Assembly (NCBI RefSeq): GCF_023715145.1 | Contig: NZ_JAMBNP010000013.1 | Location: forward strand, 1 to 64,000 | Length of the DNA stretch: 64,000 bases | Reading direction: 5' to 3' | DNA from: Paenibacillus glycanilyticus | Lineage (GTDB): Bacteria > Bacillota > Bacilli > Paenibacillales > Paenibacillaceae | In this document: positions 54,657 through 63,750 of the stretch, piece by piece | Position numbering within the stretch: the stretch's first letter is position 1 | Layout of the letters: every line of letters begins with the position of its first letter | Program-made: the position numbers and the translations under genes | The notes under the pieces: model-generated | What the model saw: only the letters and a program-made list of their open reading frames with translations | Database searches by the model: none | Told to the model about the DNA's origin: nothing

Positions 54657-55178
54657 TTAGACTGAAGCTCCGTACTCCCGAAGAAGGCTCGCGACGTTCT
54701 CGTTCCCTTGCTGGATGGCAAGGGATAACGCCGTTTCCCCGCCTTCCGCTGCGGCCCTAACGTCCGCCCCATGCTCCATTAAGAGTCTAATCATCTCCAG
54801 ATTGTCATCATGGAAAGCGGCCGCGTGCAGGCAAGTATGGCCATTGCTGTCCAGTATTGTCGTATCCGCTCCATGCGCGAGAAGAAGCTTAATAACTTCA
54901 AGGCTCCGCTCCCCCGCAATGGCCGCATGCAACGCCGTGTTCGAAGGGATAAAGGAGATGCTTGAATGCGAGAGAGCATTCACATCCGCGCCAAGCGCAA
55001 GTAACGCCCGCACCACTTCAGGATGGCCAAAATGCGCTGCATAGCCAAGCGGCGTAAGCCCGTCTTGATTTTCGGTATTGGCAAGCCGAGGATGGGCCGT
55101 GACTATCTCTTTCACCCGAGCAGCATCGCCGTTCTGCGCAGCTTGAAACAGATCGTTTATGTAGGGCTGTAACTCCAT
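54657..55178 (-). CDS. Ankyrin-repeat protein
   Basis: A 173-residue soluble protein made almost entirely of four to five ankyrin repeats (DGLTPLGYAAHFGHPEVVRAL, in part; NTALHAAIAGERSLEVIKLL; GHTCLHAAAFHDDNLEMIRLL; GETALSLAIQQGNENVASLL). Such proteins bind other proteins; the partner is unknown. GGAGG lies 9 nt before the ATG. It is followed on the same strand by nothing closer than the terminator of the opposite operon. Confidence 0.9.
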   Translation of the reverse strand: MELQPYINDLFQAAQNGDAARVKEIVTAHPRLANTENQDGLTPLGYAAHFGHPEVVRALLALGADVNALSHSSISFIPSNTALHAAIAGERSLEVIKLLLAHGADTTILDSNGHTCLHAAAFHDDNLEMIRLLMEHGADVRAAAEGGETALSLAIQQGNENVASLLREYGASV

Positions 55179-55261
55179 TCTATCTAACCTCCAATTGGAA
55201 GATATTGAGCATAGTTGTTTTCTCCCAAAGACATTCCGTTTCCTGCCTCCAAATAAATCCG

Positions 55262-55303
55262 AAAAATAATGGCAGCCACGGACGGACCCATCCCGTGACT
55301 GCC
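55262..55303 (-). terminator. Terminator of the merR-thioredoxin operon
   Basis: GGCAGTCACGG/CCGTGGCTGCC stem, followed on the minus strand by ATTATTTTTC, just after the stop at 55314. Confidence 0.85.
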
Positions 55304-55313
55304 ATGATATTCT

Positions 55314-55631
55314 TTACGCGTACCTCGCAATTGCCTGCTGGTATACATCCTTTGGACGCAGACCGATATATTTGTCCACCGGCTCGCCGTTATGGAAGAC
55401 AATGACGGTTGGCATTGACATCACGCCAAACTCGGAGGCAATCTCCGGCGATTCGTCACAATCGACCTGAAGGATGGAGACACGCTCGCCTTCCTCCCGC
55501 TGCAGCTCATCCAGAATGGGCAGCAGCACCTTGCATGGCGGGCACCATTTTGCCCCGAATTCGACCAAAGCAGCTCCGTTACCGCGAACAGCTTCATGAA
55601 AGGATTGGCCGTCTACTTTCCTCACGCTCAT
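55314..55631 (-). CDS. Thioredoxin-like protein with CPPC active site
   Basis: A 105-residue single-domain thioredoxin: VEFGAKWCPPCKVLLPIL, LQVDCDESPEIASEFGVMSMPT with the cis-Pro, and VFHNGEPVDKYIG. The active site is CPPC instead of CGPC, which usually changes redox potential. No signal peptide, so cytoplasmic. ATG 55631 has GGAGG 8 nt upstream; the longer open frame from 55799 overlaps the merR gene and is rejected. Controlled with merR from the operator at 56034-56065. Confidence 0.92.
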   Translation of the reverse strand: MSVRKVDGQSFHEAVRGNGAALVEFGAKWCPPCKVLLPILDELQREEGERVSILQVDCDESPEIASEFGVMSMPTVIVFHNGEPVDKYIGLRPKDVYQQAIARYA

Positions 55632-55633
55632 CT

Positions 55634-55999
55634 TTATTCCTCCGTTTCCTTCTGTTCCTCCAGAATCGACTGAATGCGGTCCTCGAGATTCCGCTTGATG
55701 CCGCTCAGCAGATGGATCTGCGACTCGATCTCCTCCAGCTTCTGCCGGTAGATCGGGAGCACCTCCTTGCAGAAAGCCTCTTTGTTCTTCAGGACGCAAT
55801 GCAGAAAACCGGCAATTTGCTCCGTCGATAATCCAAGCTGGAGGTACAGCTGAATGGTCCGCACCTGCTCTTCAGCAAGCGCCGAATATTCCCTGTAGCC
55901 GTTGTCCAGCCGAATGGGAGTAAGCAGTCCCTGCTCCTCATAATAACGAAGCGACCGCAGACTGGCCCCGGTACGCGCCGCAAGCTCTCCGATTTTCAT
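55634..55999 (-). CDS. MerR-family transcription regulator
   Basis: A 121-residue regulator with an N-terminal winged helix (MKIGELAARTGASLRSLRYYEEQGLL), the usual NGYREY wing and a C-terminal coiled dimerisation helix (~75-121). Cys residues occur at about 88 and 97 (HCVLKN, AFCKEV), so redox sensing is possible but the metal-binding pattern of metal sensors is not evident. GGGAGG precedes the ATG. The thioredoxin gene begins 2 bp after its stop. Confidence 0.9.
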   Translation of the reverse strand: MKIGELAARTGASLRSLRYYEEQGLLTPIRLDNGYREYSALAEEQVRTIQLYLQLGLSTEQIAGFLHCVLKNKEAFCKEVLPIYRQKLEEIESQIHLLSGIKRNLEDRIQSILEEQKETEE

Positions 56000-56033
56000 T
56001 CCTACACGCCTCCCGCATCGTCGATTCGAATCG

Positions 56034-56065
56034 ATTATATACCCTCACATTAATGTGAAGGTCAA
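56034..56065 (-). promoter_or_regulatory. MerR-type operator-promoter with long spacer
   Basis: On the minus strand TTGACC (56060-56065) and TATAAT (56034-56039) are separated by 20 bp that contain the perfect dyad TCACATTAATGTGA (56045-56058). A 19-20-bp spacer with a central dyad is the hallmark of promoters twisted open by MerR proteins. Confidence 0.8.
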
Positions 56066-56113
56066 GGAGAAACGGCTTCGCCGCCCTTAGGCGCGGGAGC
56101 GCGTTTCATTATG

Positions 56114-56141
56114 CAAAAACCCTTCCGTGCCCGGAAGGGTT
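56114..56141 (-). terminator. Terminator of the AraC regulator gene
   Basis: AACCCTTCC/GGAAGGGTT perfect stem followed on the minus strand by TTTTTG. Confidence 0.85.
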
Positions 56142-56149
56142 AATCCTGT

Positions 56150-56950
56150 TTATTGCTGCCGGTAAACCTGCGGCGTTACGCCGGTCATTTTCAGAAAAGC
56201 CCGGTGGAATTGACTCGTGCTCGAGAATCCCAAATCCACGCTGATCTGTCCAATCGTTGCATCCGAGCGGCGCAATCTATTCATGGCCTCCGAAATACGC
56301 AGCCTCAGCAAATATTGATAGGGCGTTGTACCGGTCGCTTCGCGGAAGGAACGGATGAAATGATACCGGCTTTGAAGCGCGATCCCGGCAAGCTCATCGA
56401 TATTAATCATATTTTCATAACAATCATGGAGATAAGTTAATGCCCGCAAAATATGAGGATCGCTAATGCCGGGCGGCAGCGGCTCCTTCTTGCCAAGCTT
56501 AAGCATGCCGCCCAGATAAGCGACAACATCCTGCTCGACCTCCTGCACCGCAAGCGGATCGGCCAAAGCCTGCCCCTCAATAAGCGCCATCATCCATTGG
56601 CGGAAACGGCCTATCATATCTCCGGTGTGAAACTCCTGCCGGATATCCTGCCCTTCTCCCGCCGCAAATTGCGGCCCGATGGACTCCATGCCCCCGGCCC
56701 CGCGCTCACGTATTTTCACGATAATAACGGAGGATTGCTCGCCCAGGTAAAAATGATGCTCCGTCCCTGGCGGCTGAAGCAGGCCGTTGCCTTGCTTCAG
56801 TCCATAGCTCCGCTCTTCCTGCGTAAAGTGAACCGTGCCCTTGATCGGCAGGGTAACCTGCATCCAGTCCTCGTGCCTATGGGGAACGTTCTTGAAGCCA
56901 TGGCTCCCTTGCCATAACTCGATCCAATCCGTCTCTACCTTCATCTCCAT
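56150..56950 (-). CDS. AraC-family regulator with cupin sensor domain
   Basis: A 266-residue regulator: N-terminal cupin-like domain (~15-110; VPHRHEDWMQVTLPIKGTVH, in part, and QPPGTEHHFYLG) and C-terminal AraC double helix-turn-helix (~165-266; YHFIRSFREATGTTPYQYLL, SDATIGQISVDLGFSS, FHRAFLKMTGVTPQVYRQ). AGGTGA precedes the ATG. It is divergent from the MFS exporter gene and is therefore its probable regulator. Confidence 0.92.
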   Translation of the reverse strand: MEMKVETDWIELWQGSHGFKNVPHRHEDWMQVTLPIKGTVHFTQEERSYGLKQGNGLLQPPGTEHHFYLGEQSSVIIVKIRERGAGGMESIGPQFAAGEGQDIRQEFHTGDMIGRFRQWMMALIEGQALADPLAVQEVEQDVVAYLGGMLKLGKKEPLPPGISDPHILRALTYLHDCYENMINIDELAGIALQSRYHFIRSFREATGTTPYQYLLRLRISEAMNRLRRSDATIGQISVDLGFSSTSQFHRAFLKMTGVTPQVYRQQ

Positions 56951-57065
56951 GTCTCTTCACCTGCCACCATTATAGCAAAAGTTGCTCCATTTGCAGCACT
57001 TTTCGCAACGACCATATTCTGCTTTCCCCGCTATACTGAAAAAAATGAAAAGGGGGATCCGCTCC

Positions 57066-58280
57066 ATGAATCAAACCGCCGCTTTACACGCACAGCGCAA
57101 CCCGGCCATCTGGATGCTGTTTGGCGTCAGCTTCGCTCATTTGCTGAATGACGCGATGCAGACCGTCGTGCCGTCTGCTTTTCCGCTCTTTCAATCTACC
57201 ATGCATCTGAGCTTCACCAAAATCGGCTGGGTCGCCTTTATGCTCAACATAACCGCGTCCCTGCTCCAGCCGTTTATCGGATACGTATCCGACCGCAGGC
57301 CGATGCCATTCCTGCTCCCGCTCGGCATGCTGTTCTCGCTGGCCGGCGTAATTGGCTTCGCTTATGCCGACAGCTTCTGGATGCTGCTGGTCTCGGCAAC
57401 CTTGATTGGGGTAGGCTCGTCCGTCCTGCATCCGGAGTCCTCCAGGGTAGCCCGGATGGCTGCCTCCAGCGGCAAAGGGATGGCCCAATCGGTCTTCCAG
57501 GTAGGCGGCAATACCGGCCAGGCGCTAGCTCCGCTGCTTGTTGCTTTTCTGTTAATGCCGCATGGCCAGCAGGGCTTCCTGTGGTTTACGAGTTTTGCCG
57601 TGGCTGGCATCTTTATTCAGCTTGTCATCAGCCGCTGGTATGCCGGTCAACTGGCCGCTGCCGCATTGATCAAAAAGACCGCAAACCGCCTGCTTGATCA
57701 GGAAACACCGCATTCCAAGTTGTTTGTAGCGGGTACGATAACCGTGTTAATCATTTTGTTGTTCTCCAAGTTTGTCTACATTGCGGGCATGACCGGTTAT
57801 TATTCGTTCTATTTCATTGACCATTACGGCCTGTCTTTCTCCCGCGCTCAAATTTGCCTGTTTGCTTTGCAATTCGCTGGCATGGTGGGCACGCTGCTTG
57901 GCGGACCGCTCGCCGATAAGTTTGGCCGCAAGACCATGATCTGGATCTCCATCGCCGGCACAGCGCCGTTCTCGCTGCTGCTTCCTTACGCAAGCCCGGG
58001 CGTCGCCCTCGTCCTGTGTTGCGCGATCGGCCTCATCCTCATGTCGGGCTTCTCCGTTATCATCGTCTATGCGCAGGAGCTTCTGCCCCGGCATATCGGC
58101 ACGGTATCCGGCCTCTTCTTCGGACTCGCGTTTGGCATGGGCGGACTAGGCTCCGTTCTGCTCGGCTGGCTGACGGACGTGAAGGAGGTCGCTTTTACAA
58201 TCGAGCTCTGCTCCTTCCTCCCGCTGCTTGGCTTATGCGCGCTCCTGCTGCCGAAAGATTCCAGGCTTATGCGTTCCTAA
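57066..58280 (+). CDS. MFS transporter of the fosmidomycin-resistance (Fsr) type
   Basis: A 404-residue major facilitator with twelve helices. SFAHLLNDAMQTVVPSAFPLF, in part, at helix 1, PFIGYVSDRRPMPFLLPLG in the 2-3 loop and VLHPESSRVARMAA after helix 4 are hallmarks of Fsr-type exporters. GGPLADKFGRKTM is the repeated 8-9 loop. GGGGG lies upstream of ATG 57066; the longer frame from 56982 is rejected. Cargo unknown; export of a toxic small molecule sensed by the divergent AraC regulator is inferred. Confidence 0.9.
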   Translation: MNQTAALHAQRNPAIWMLFGVSFAHLLNDAMQTVVPSAFPLFQSTMHLSFTKIGWVAFMLNITASLLQPFIGYVSDRRPMPFLLPLGMLFSLAGVIGFAYADSFWMLLVSATLIGVGSSVLHPESSRVARMAASSGKGMAQSVFQVGGNTGQALAPLLVAFLLMPHGQQGFLWFTSFAVAGIFIQLVISRWYAGQLAAAALIKKTANRLLDQETPHSKLFVAGTITVLIILLFSKFVYIAGMTGYYSFYFIDHYGLSFSRAQICLFALQFAGMVGTLLGGPLADKFGRKTMIWISIAGTAPFSLLLPYASPGVALVLCCAIGLILMSGFSVIIVYAQELLPRHIGTVSGLFFGLAFGMGGLGSVLLGWLTDVKEVAFTIELCSFLPLLGLCALLLPKDSRLMRS

Positions 58281-58282
58281 TA

Positions 58283-58322
58283 GAAAGGAAAGGCCTCTCT
58301 GCAGAAGAGAGGCCTTTCCTCT
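58283..58322. terminator. Bidirectional terminator between convergent genes
   Basis: AGGAAAGGCCTCTC/GAGAGGCCTTTCCT stem between the MFS and L,D-transpeptidase genes, with a weak T tract on either side. Confidence 0.8.
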
Positions 58323-58331
58323 TGATTCCTA

Positions 58332-59351
58332 TTAAGTATGAATCCTCACCTTTGTTCCATTTGGCACCGCATCGTAGAGCCACTCTACATCCTCATTCAA
58401 CATCCGGATGCATCCGGCGCTGGCATTTGTTCCGATTGACGCAGGAGCGTTAGTGCCGTGAATGCCGTATTTCGTCCCTTGCGTATTCGGGACGCTTAAT
58501 CCAAGCCAGCGGCTGCCAAGCGGATTTTTCGGATCGCCGCCCGGAATTCCTTTGGCGGAGTACCAGGGATTCTCGATCTTCGTCATAATCTCGAAGCTTC
58601 CGGTCGGCGTTAAGCCTGCTTTTCTCCCGCTGGCAATATCAAATGTTTTCTTGATTGCTCCGCCGGCTTTCACGTACAGCTTGTTGCGCGTAATATCAAT
58701 ATCAATGGAGAGCTTGGCAGGCGCAGCTGCCGAGGCTGTGCTCTCCGATCGAGCCATGTAATAAGGGTTAGGAATTTGCAGCTCTTGACCCGCTTGAATC
58801 CGACCCGAAGCGGTATTAATCCCGTTCGTCTGAGCAAGCGCCTTCTGATAGTCCTGTGGTTTGAAATACCGGACGGACAGGCTGTACAAGGTATCCCCCT
58901 TGACGACATGATGTCTTCCTTCACCTGAAGGGAGCGGTACGCGAAGGGTCATGCCGATCTTTAATGGAGTATCGGGATCCGATATGCCATTGTAAGTCAT
59001 GAGGGCATCCATATAGTTACCGCGGTTGAAATAATGCTTGGTAATGGCAAACAGGGTATCTCCTTGCCGTACCTCGTAGTAATCCAGGACCAGCGGATTT
59101 TTCAGCTTGATCACCGTCCCGGCTTTCAAGCCTGCTTGCGGATTCAAGCCATTCGCTTTCGCCACCTGCTCAAACCTGCCCGTCAAATAATACTTCTTCG
59201 AGATGCCAAACAACGTATCCCCCGGTTGGATGGTGTACGAAACGGTCATTCCGGGAGTTTTGTCCGCCGCAGCGCCCAAACTTCCGGGATAACTCACCAC
59301 TACCATCATAATCATAATCATACAAAGGACCCACTTCGACTGCCTGCTCAA
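58332..59351 (-). CDS. L,D-transpeptidase (YkuD type) with three LysM domains
   Basis: A 339-residue exported enzyme: signal peptide (~1-28), three LysM peptidoglycan-binding domains (~38-85, ~92-140, ~148-194) each with GDTLF/GDTLY, and a YkuD catalytic domain (~213-338) with IHGTNAPASIG and SAGCIRM (active-site Cys). It forms or edits 3-3 cross-links in peptidoglycan; relatives act in spore cortex or late wall. The start is a TTG at 59351 with AAGGTG upstream. No linked operon partner. Three LysM units are more than in B. subtilis YkuD (one). Confidence 0.93.
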   Translation of the reverse strand: MSRQSKWVLCMIMIMMVVVSYPGSLGAAADKTPGMTVSYTIQPGDTLFGISKKYYLTGRFEQVAKANGLNPQAGLKAGTVIKLKNPLVLDYYEVRQGDTLFAITKHYFNRGNYMDALMTYNGISDPDTPLKIGMTLRVPLPSGEGRHHVVKGDTLYSLSVRYFKPQDYQKALAQTNGINTASGRIQAGQELQIPNPYYMARSESTASAAAPAKLSIDIDITRNKLYVKAGGAIKKTFDIASGRKAGLTPTGSFEIMTKIENPWYSAKGIPGGDPKNPLGSRWLGLSVPNTQGTKYGIHGTNAPASIGTNASAGCIRMLNEDVEWLYDAVPNGTKVRIHT

Positions 59352-59467
59352 CGATGATCACACCTTCTGTAGGAATAATAGCGGTCATCTGTTTCGCTAA
59401 GTTTCGTCAGGATTCCTTCTTGCTCCGCAGCTCACTCCAACAATTGATGCATTCGTAGGAGAAGCAT

Positions 59468-59496
59468 AAAAAAGAAACCCGCTTTCGCGGGTTTCT
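59468..59496 (-). terminator. Terminator of the germination operon
   Basis: GAAACCCGC/GCGGGTTTC stem with loop GAAA, followed on the minus strand by TTTTTT. Confidence 0.93.
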
Positions 59497-59553
59497 CCAG
59501 AACTATCCATAACCGATGTACCTATCCTACACAAGGATCAAAGCCCTATCCTT

Positions 59554-59811
59554 TTACTCCATGCCCCAGCCGATCATCCCCTCCATCATTAGCCTTATGG
59601 GCTCCACGCCCATATTAATTATAGCCACCGTTGTCCCCACAGCCGCAGCAGGCCATTCGAGAACCCATCCTACCGCTATAAAAGCGCTCCAGGTCAAAAG
59701 CGCGACATACAGGATTAAATCCTTGTACCATTTTTTGCGGAATAGCGGTTTGCCGCCAACGATGAGCAGCGCGACATACGAAAGCAGGATAAGGAGAGCA
59801 ATGTATGGCAT
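59554..59811 (-). CDS. Small three-helix membrane protein at the end of the germination operon
   Basis: An 85-residue protein with three hydrophobic segments (~3-20, ~32-50, ~54-72) and short charged loops. It does not belong to a family I can name with certainty. AAGGAG lies 9 nt before the ATG, only 3 bp after the gerC stop, so it is cotranslated with the receptor. A small accessory (D-like) subunit role, known for some germinant receptors, is possible by position and size. Confidence 0.7.
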   Translation of the reverse strand: MPYIALLILLSYVALLIVGGKPLFRKKWYKDLILYVALLTWSAFIAVGWVLEWPAAAVGTTVAIINMGVEPIRLMMEGMIGWGME

Positions 59812-59814
59812 GGA

Positions 59815-61047
59815 CTATTTCTCCTTCTTATCCATTAGGTATCGGAATGATTTGTTGCTTAGCCCCATCCGGGCCATTCGGAATTTAACCTTCGTCTCAA
59901 GCGGCGCTTCCTTGAATACTTCTTCCCAATTCTTGCTCCATTCTTTCCACTGCTTCGGGAATTTGCGATGCGTCTTCTCCGCTGCTCCGAATATATCCGT
60001 ATTCATCTGCTGCCCTTTTGCCCATGCTTCCTGCAGCAAGATACCGACCTGCTGTTGCCCTCCCTGCTCAAGAGACTGAATAACGCCCGGCTTGTATAAA
60101 TCCTGCGCGCAGTTGGATTCCATTAAGGTTCCGGTAACCTGGACATCCGCCGTGAAGGCAAGCTGCTTCCCCTTCAGCTTCGGGATGACCTTGGTGGAGG
60201 ATTTCAAAATATGAATGGTATTAAACCCCGTATTCCCTTTATCGTCCTCGCAAGGAACAACAATGTAGGATTGCTGCACGCTATCCCTCAGATAGGCGGC
60301 GCCAAGCGATTCCTTCCGGTTCATCCAGCCGATCATCTTGTCGCCCTTTAGCACGGCTAGACGCCCGAGCTTCAGCTTGGACGGAATGGAGGTAGTGCCA
60401 AATGACTCCAGAGAAGAGGTATCCTCCTTCCCGGACACAAATATTTCGGGGACTACCGCGCTCTTCGCGTCTCCCGTCACTTCCATGGCCAGCTGATAGA
60501 CGGGAATATTCGGCAGAATGGACGTGTTCTTCATCTCGGATAAAATAATTTCCTTCATCCCTGCGCCCGAAATGGCCTGCAGCTGCATGAACTGCTCCAA
60601 AATCCGCCTTGCAGTGCCGGGAGTTGCGAGCACGCTTACGGTCTCCCTCGTGCTCGAATTGCGGAAGTAAACGTCAATCAGCTCATTTACTCCGCGCTGC
60701 AGAGCTTTTTCCCCAATCACGACTACCCGGTTATGCGCGAAAAACAGCTTGCGCGGACTTTCGGAATAGCTGTGCATGATGGCATCGCGGATGGTCCTGC
60801 CCTTCGTGGAGTATACAATGATGGGCGACTTCGGCCCTCCGCCTCCCGATCCTCCCATTACCGAAGAGATCGCGGCGGGTATTAAGACCTGGTAGGATAC
60901 AATCCAATTCTCTCCGTCCCAGTCGACACCGGTAGCGGAGGTAATGGCCACCTCGTTGAGCTCGATTCGGTTCCAGCAGCCGGTTGTGATCATTGCGAAA
61001 AAAATTAGGAGGACAGCGCCTAATACGCTTTTCATACGTATACTCAT
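59815..61047 (-). CDS. GerC-type germinant receptor lipoprotein
   Basis: A 410-residue lipoprotein of the GerAC family: signal peptide with lipobox TTGC (~23) and the conserved WNRIELNEVAI directly after it, FFAHNRVVVIGEKAL and the C-terminal domain ending ARMGLSNKSF. It sits on the outer face of the spore inner membrane with GerA and GerB and is needed for receptor function. ATG 61047 overlaps the gerB stop (ATGA). A longer frame from 61197 lies inside gerB and is rejected. A Gly-rich loop (GGSGGGGP, ~65) is unusual. Confidence 0.93.
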   Translation of the reverse strand: MSIRMKSVLGAVLLIFFAMITTGCWNRIELNEVAITSATGVDWDGENWIVSYQVLIPAAISSVMGGSGGGGPKSPIIVYSTKGRTIRDAIMHSYSESPRKLFFAHNRVVVIGEKALQRGVNELIDVYFRNSSTRETVSVLATPGTARRILEQFMQLQAISGAGMKEIILSEMKNTSILPNIPVYQLAMEVTGDAKSAVVPEIFVSGKEDTSSLESFGTTSIPSKLKLGRLAVLKGDKMIGWMNRKESLGAAYLRDSVQQSYIVVPCEDDKGNTGFNTIHILKSSTKVIPKLKGKQLAFTADVQVTGTLMESNCAQDLYKPGVIQSLEQGGQQQVGILLQEAWAKGQQMNTDIFGAAEKTHRKFPKQWKEWSKNWEEVFKEAPLETKVKFRMARMGLSNKSFRYLMDKKEK

Positions 61048-62153
61048 GGCCCCTGCATCCCTCCTTTCTGCTTGCTTTTCCCCCTCGTAATCAGGAGTCC
61101 TATCGCAATGAGAACGGGCATTGCAATATTCATGATCAGCAGCACGGGCATATTCACCAATGTCGCCATCATGCCGGTATTCATATTGCGAGGCCATTCG
61201 CCCGATGTCGTTGCGACTGCGAGAATACTAATGCCGATTACCGTATGACGCTCGCTATGCAGACGAAGGGAATGGAATAGACAATGAACCGTTGCGAACA
61301 GAAACACCGCCAATTTGATATACATCGTGAGAAACCAGACCGACACGGTGAAGACCTCGATTCTCTCCAGAAATTCGCCGACCTCGACGATCGCCATGAC
61401 GTTCACAAACGCATAGGACATCAGCGGAACCAGCTGCTGCCCAAAGATGGTCAAGGCGAGCAAAATAACAAGCACCAGCTGTGAAGAGCCGAGCAACGTA
61501 CCGATCAGGCTCGCGCGCAGGCAGGATGCGGGCTTTTTCATATAGGGAATTATCAACAGCAGAACCGAAACTTCCGACAGCAAGCCTATGGGAGGAAACG
61601 AAGCGACGGCTATCCTAACCAGGTTTGTATCGAGTACCGGAATTAACCGCTCGAAACTGATGTCCGTGTAGAGGATAAAGACGGATACCGGAATAATAAC
61701 CATAATGAGAAGCAGCACCATAAAAGCGGAGCGCGCAATAGCCTCAATCCCCTGCATAACCGTAAATGCCGCAACCAACACCATAATGCCCGTCAACAAA
61801 AAAAGCGGGGTCGCATCAAGAACGATATCGGACACAAAATTAGCGAACGTCCGGACAATGACGCAAAAGGCGTTGAAGTAATAGATGCCCAGCATGATGC
61901 CGACTGTCACGCCAATTGGTCTGCCGAAACGACTCTCCATCCAGGCAACAAAAAGCTGCCCCTTATTAGCCCTGCCTATCATCGCTATTCCTAGAGCCAT
62001 AACGAGACCAACTATTGCCGCTACGATGCCCGAAATCCAGGCATCGTGATGAGCGATGCTGACCATCACGCTAGGCAATGCCAATACCATGGTAGGCGTA
62101 ATGGCGCTTTGGATTAATGCGACTGTCTGAGCGGTCGAAATAGCTGGCTTCAT
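61044..62153 (-). CDS. GerB-type germinant receptor permease subunit
   Basis: A 369-residue integral membrane protein with ten helices, of the GerAB/YndE family within the amino acid-polyamine transporter superfamily: ISTAQTVALIQSAITPTMVL, in part, at the start and YYFNAFCVIVRTFANFVSDI, in part. It is the likely germinant-binding subunit. AAGGAG precedes the ATG; 4 bp separate it from gerA and it overlaps gerC. Confidence 0.93.
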   Translation of the reverse strand: MKPAISTAQTVALIQSAITPTMVLALPSVMVSIAHHDAWISGIVAAIVGLVMALGIAMIGRANKGQLFVAWMESRFGRPIGVTVGIMLGIYYFNAFCVIVRTFANFVSDIVLDATPLFLLTGIMVLVAAFTVMQGIEAIARSAFMVLLLIMVIIPVSVFILYTDISFERLIPVLDTNLVRIAVASFPPIGLLSEVSVLLLIIPYMKKPASCLRASLIGTLLGSSQLVLVILLALTIFGQQLVPLMSYAFVNVMAIVEVGEFLERIEVFTVSVWFLTMYIKLAVFLFATVHCLFHSLRLHSERHTVIGISILAVATTSGEWPRNMNTGMMATLVNMPVLLIMNIAMPVLIAIGLLITRGKSKQKGGMQGP

Positions 62154-62157
62154 GGCT

Positions 62158-63750
62158 TTAGGCTCCTTCCTGATCCGGCTTGGGCTTCTGCCCGGTACCT
62201 TCCCTTATTAAATTATTGTCACTCGATATATTAAGCGGACGTTTGCGCATGGCCCACCAGGGCACGCGAAGCAGCACGTCCTTCAGATTGGAAGCGACAA
62301 ACGGCGCAAACGGCATCATATACGGCTTGCCGAAGGAACGCAAACCGCACAAATGAGCGAGCAGAATCATAAGCCCGGACATAATGCCAAAGAGACCAAA
62401 CGTGCCCGCCAGTATCATTAACACAAATCGGATAAGCCTGGCGGCAATCCCCATATTGACGGCTGGAATAACAAAGCTTGCGATCGCGGTAAAGGATACG
62501 ACAATAACCATGGCTGCGGAAATAATGCCGGCCTGAACCGCGGCCTGGCCAAGCACGAGCGCTCCGACAATCGAGATGGCGGGTCCGATAATGCGCGGCA
62601 TCCGTACGCCTGCTTCCCTCAAAATCTCAAAGGTAATCTCCATCAGGAACGCTTCCAGCAGTGCAGGAAAAGGAATGCCCTCACGCTGTGCGGCCAAGCT
62701 GATAAGCAGCGAGGTCGGCAGCATTTCCTGATGGAAGGTAGTAATCGCAATGTACAGCGACGGCAGCAGCATCGATATAAAGAAGGAAGCCATCCGGATT
62801 ATCCGCAGAAAGGTCGCAATATCGTACCGCTGGTAGTAATCCTCGCTGGATTGAAAGAACTTCACAAAGGTGACCGGGGCTACAAGAGCAAACGGCGTTC
62901 CGGACACGATAATAACAACCTGGCCTTCCAGCAGCGCGGCGCTGGCGGTATCCGGACGCTCGGTATTCTGAAGAAGCGGAAATGGCGTAAACGCCCTGTC
63001 CTGAATAAATTCTTCAATATAACCGCTTTCGAGCACCCCGTCAATATCAATCTTGTCTAATCGGCGGTGAACCTCCTTCACGATTTCCTGCTCCGCAATT
63101 CCCTCCAGGTAGACGACCGCGACATTGGTCCTCGTCTGATGCCCAATCACTTTGTAATCAAACCGCAAATCGGGCGACTTGATAATCCTTCGTATAAGCG
63201 AGGTATTGGTCCGCAGATTTTCCGTAAAGCCCTCCTTGGGCCCCCGAATAACCGTCTGGCTGCTTGGCTCCTCTACCGCCCGGGTTTTGCCCCCGCATGT
63301 ATCCATTACAATTGCCCGAAGGCAGCCATCCACCACGAGGACGGTGCATCCCTCCAGCATGGCATAACCTGCCTGCTCAATCGTGCTCACTTCGCTGAGC
63401 CTGCCGATTGCGATGGACCTGTCGGTCAAATGGCGATAAAGATCCGGGGTCTCCCCGCTAACGGAATCGCTATACTGGTTGTTGGCATCGTCCAGAAGGC
63501 TAAGCAGCATCGTGTTGATCGACGTTCCTTCTACGATGCCGTCAATATATAGAAGCGCGTAACGCGTATTGTCAAAAGAACGATGCTGCAGCGTGCGGCA
63601 TGCGATATCCTCGCCGCCGCCAAGGAAGCGATGCAGACGCTCGAGATTGACATCCAGATCGGGAAGCAGCACCTGCTCGGCTTGTTTGACTTTCCCGGAT
63701 AAAGATGAATTCTGCTTCCCGGAACTTATTGTATTCTTGTCATTTGGCAT
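62158..63750 (-). CDS. GerA-type germinant receptor A subunit
   Basis: A 530-residue protein of the GerAA/SpoVAF family: large N-terminal cytoplasmic domain (~1-290; LLYIDGIVEGTSIN, IRRIIKSPDLRFD), then five to six helices (~290-470; HQEMLPTSLLISLAAQREGIPFP in part) and a C-terminal tail. It forms the channel-like part of the receptor. GAGGA precedes ATG 63750, which overlaps the preceding gene by 11 bp. A truncated relative lies at 617-889. Confidence 0.94.
   Translation of the reverse strand: MPNDKNTISSGKQNSSLSGKVKQAEQVLLPDLDVNLERLHRFLGGGEDIACRTLQHRSFDNTRYALLYIDGIVEGTSINTMLLSLLDDANNQYSDSVSGETPDLYRHLTDRSIAIGRLSEVSTIEQAGYAMLEGCTVLVVDGCLRAIVMDTCGGKTRAVEEPSSQTVIRGPKEGFTENLRTNTSLIRRIIKSPDLRFDYKVIGHQTRTNVAVVYLEGIAEQEIVKEVHRRLDKIDIDGVLESGYIEEFIQDRAFTPFPLLQNTERPDTASAALLEGQVVIIVSGTPFALVAPVTFVKFFQSSEDYYQRYDIATFLRIIRMASFFISMLLPSLYIAITTFHQEMLPTSLLISLAAQREGIPFPALLEAFLMEITFEILREAGVRMPRIIGPAISIVGALVLGQAAVQAGIISAAMVIVVSFTAIASFVIPAVNMGIAARLIRFVLMILAGTFGLFGIMSGLMILLAHLCGLRSFGKPYMMPFAPFVASNLKDVLLRVPWWAMRKRPLNISSDNNLIREGTGQKPKPDQEGA

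Noticed and set aside
55632..55799. 56-residue N-terminal extension of the thioredoxin
   Set aside because: It overlaps merR in another frame and reads as low-complexity shadow; the internal ATG has a perfect ribosome site.
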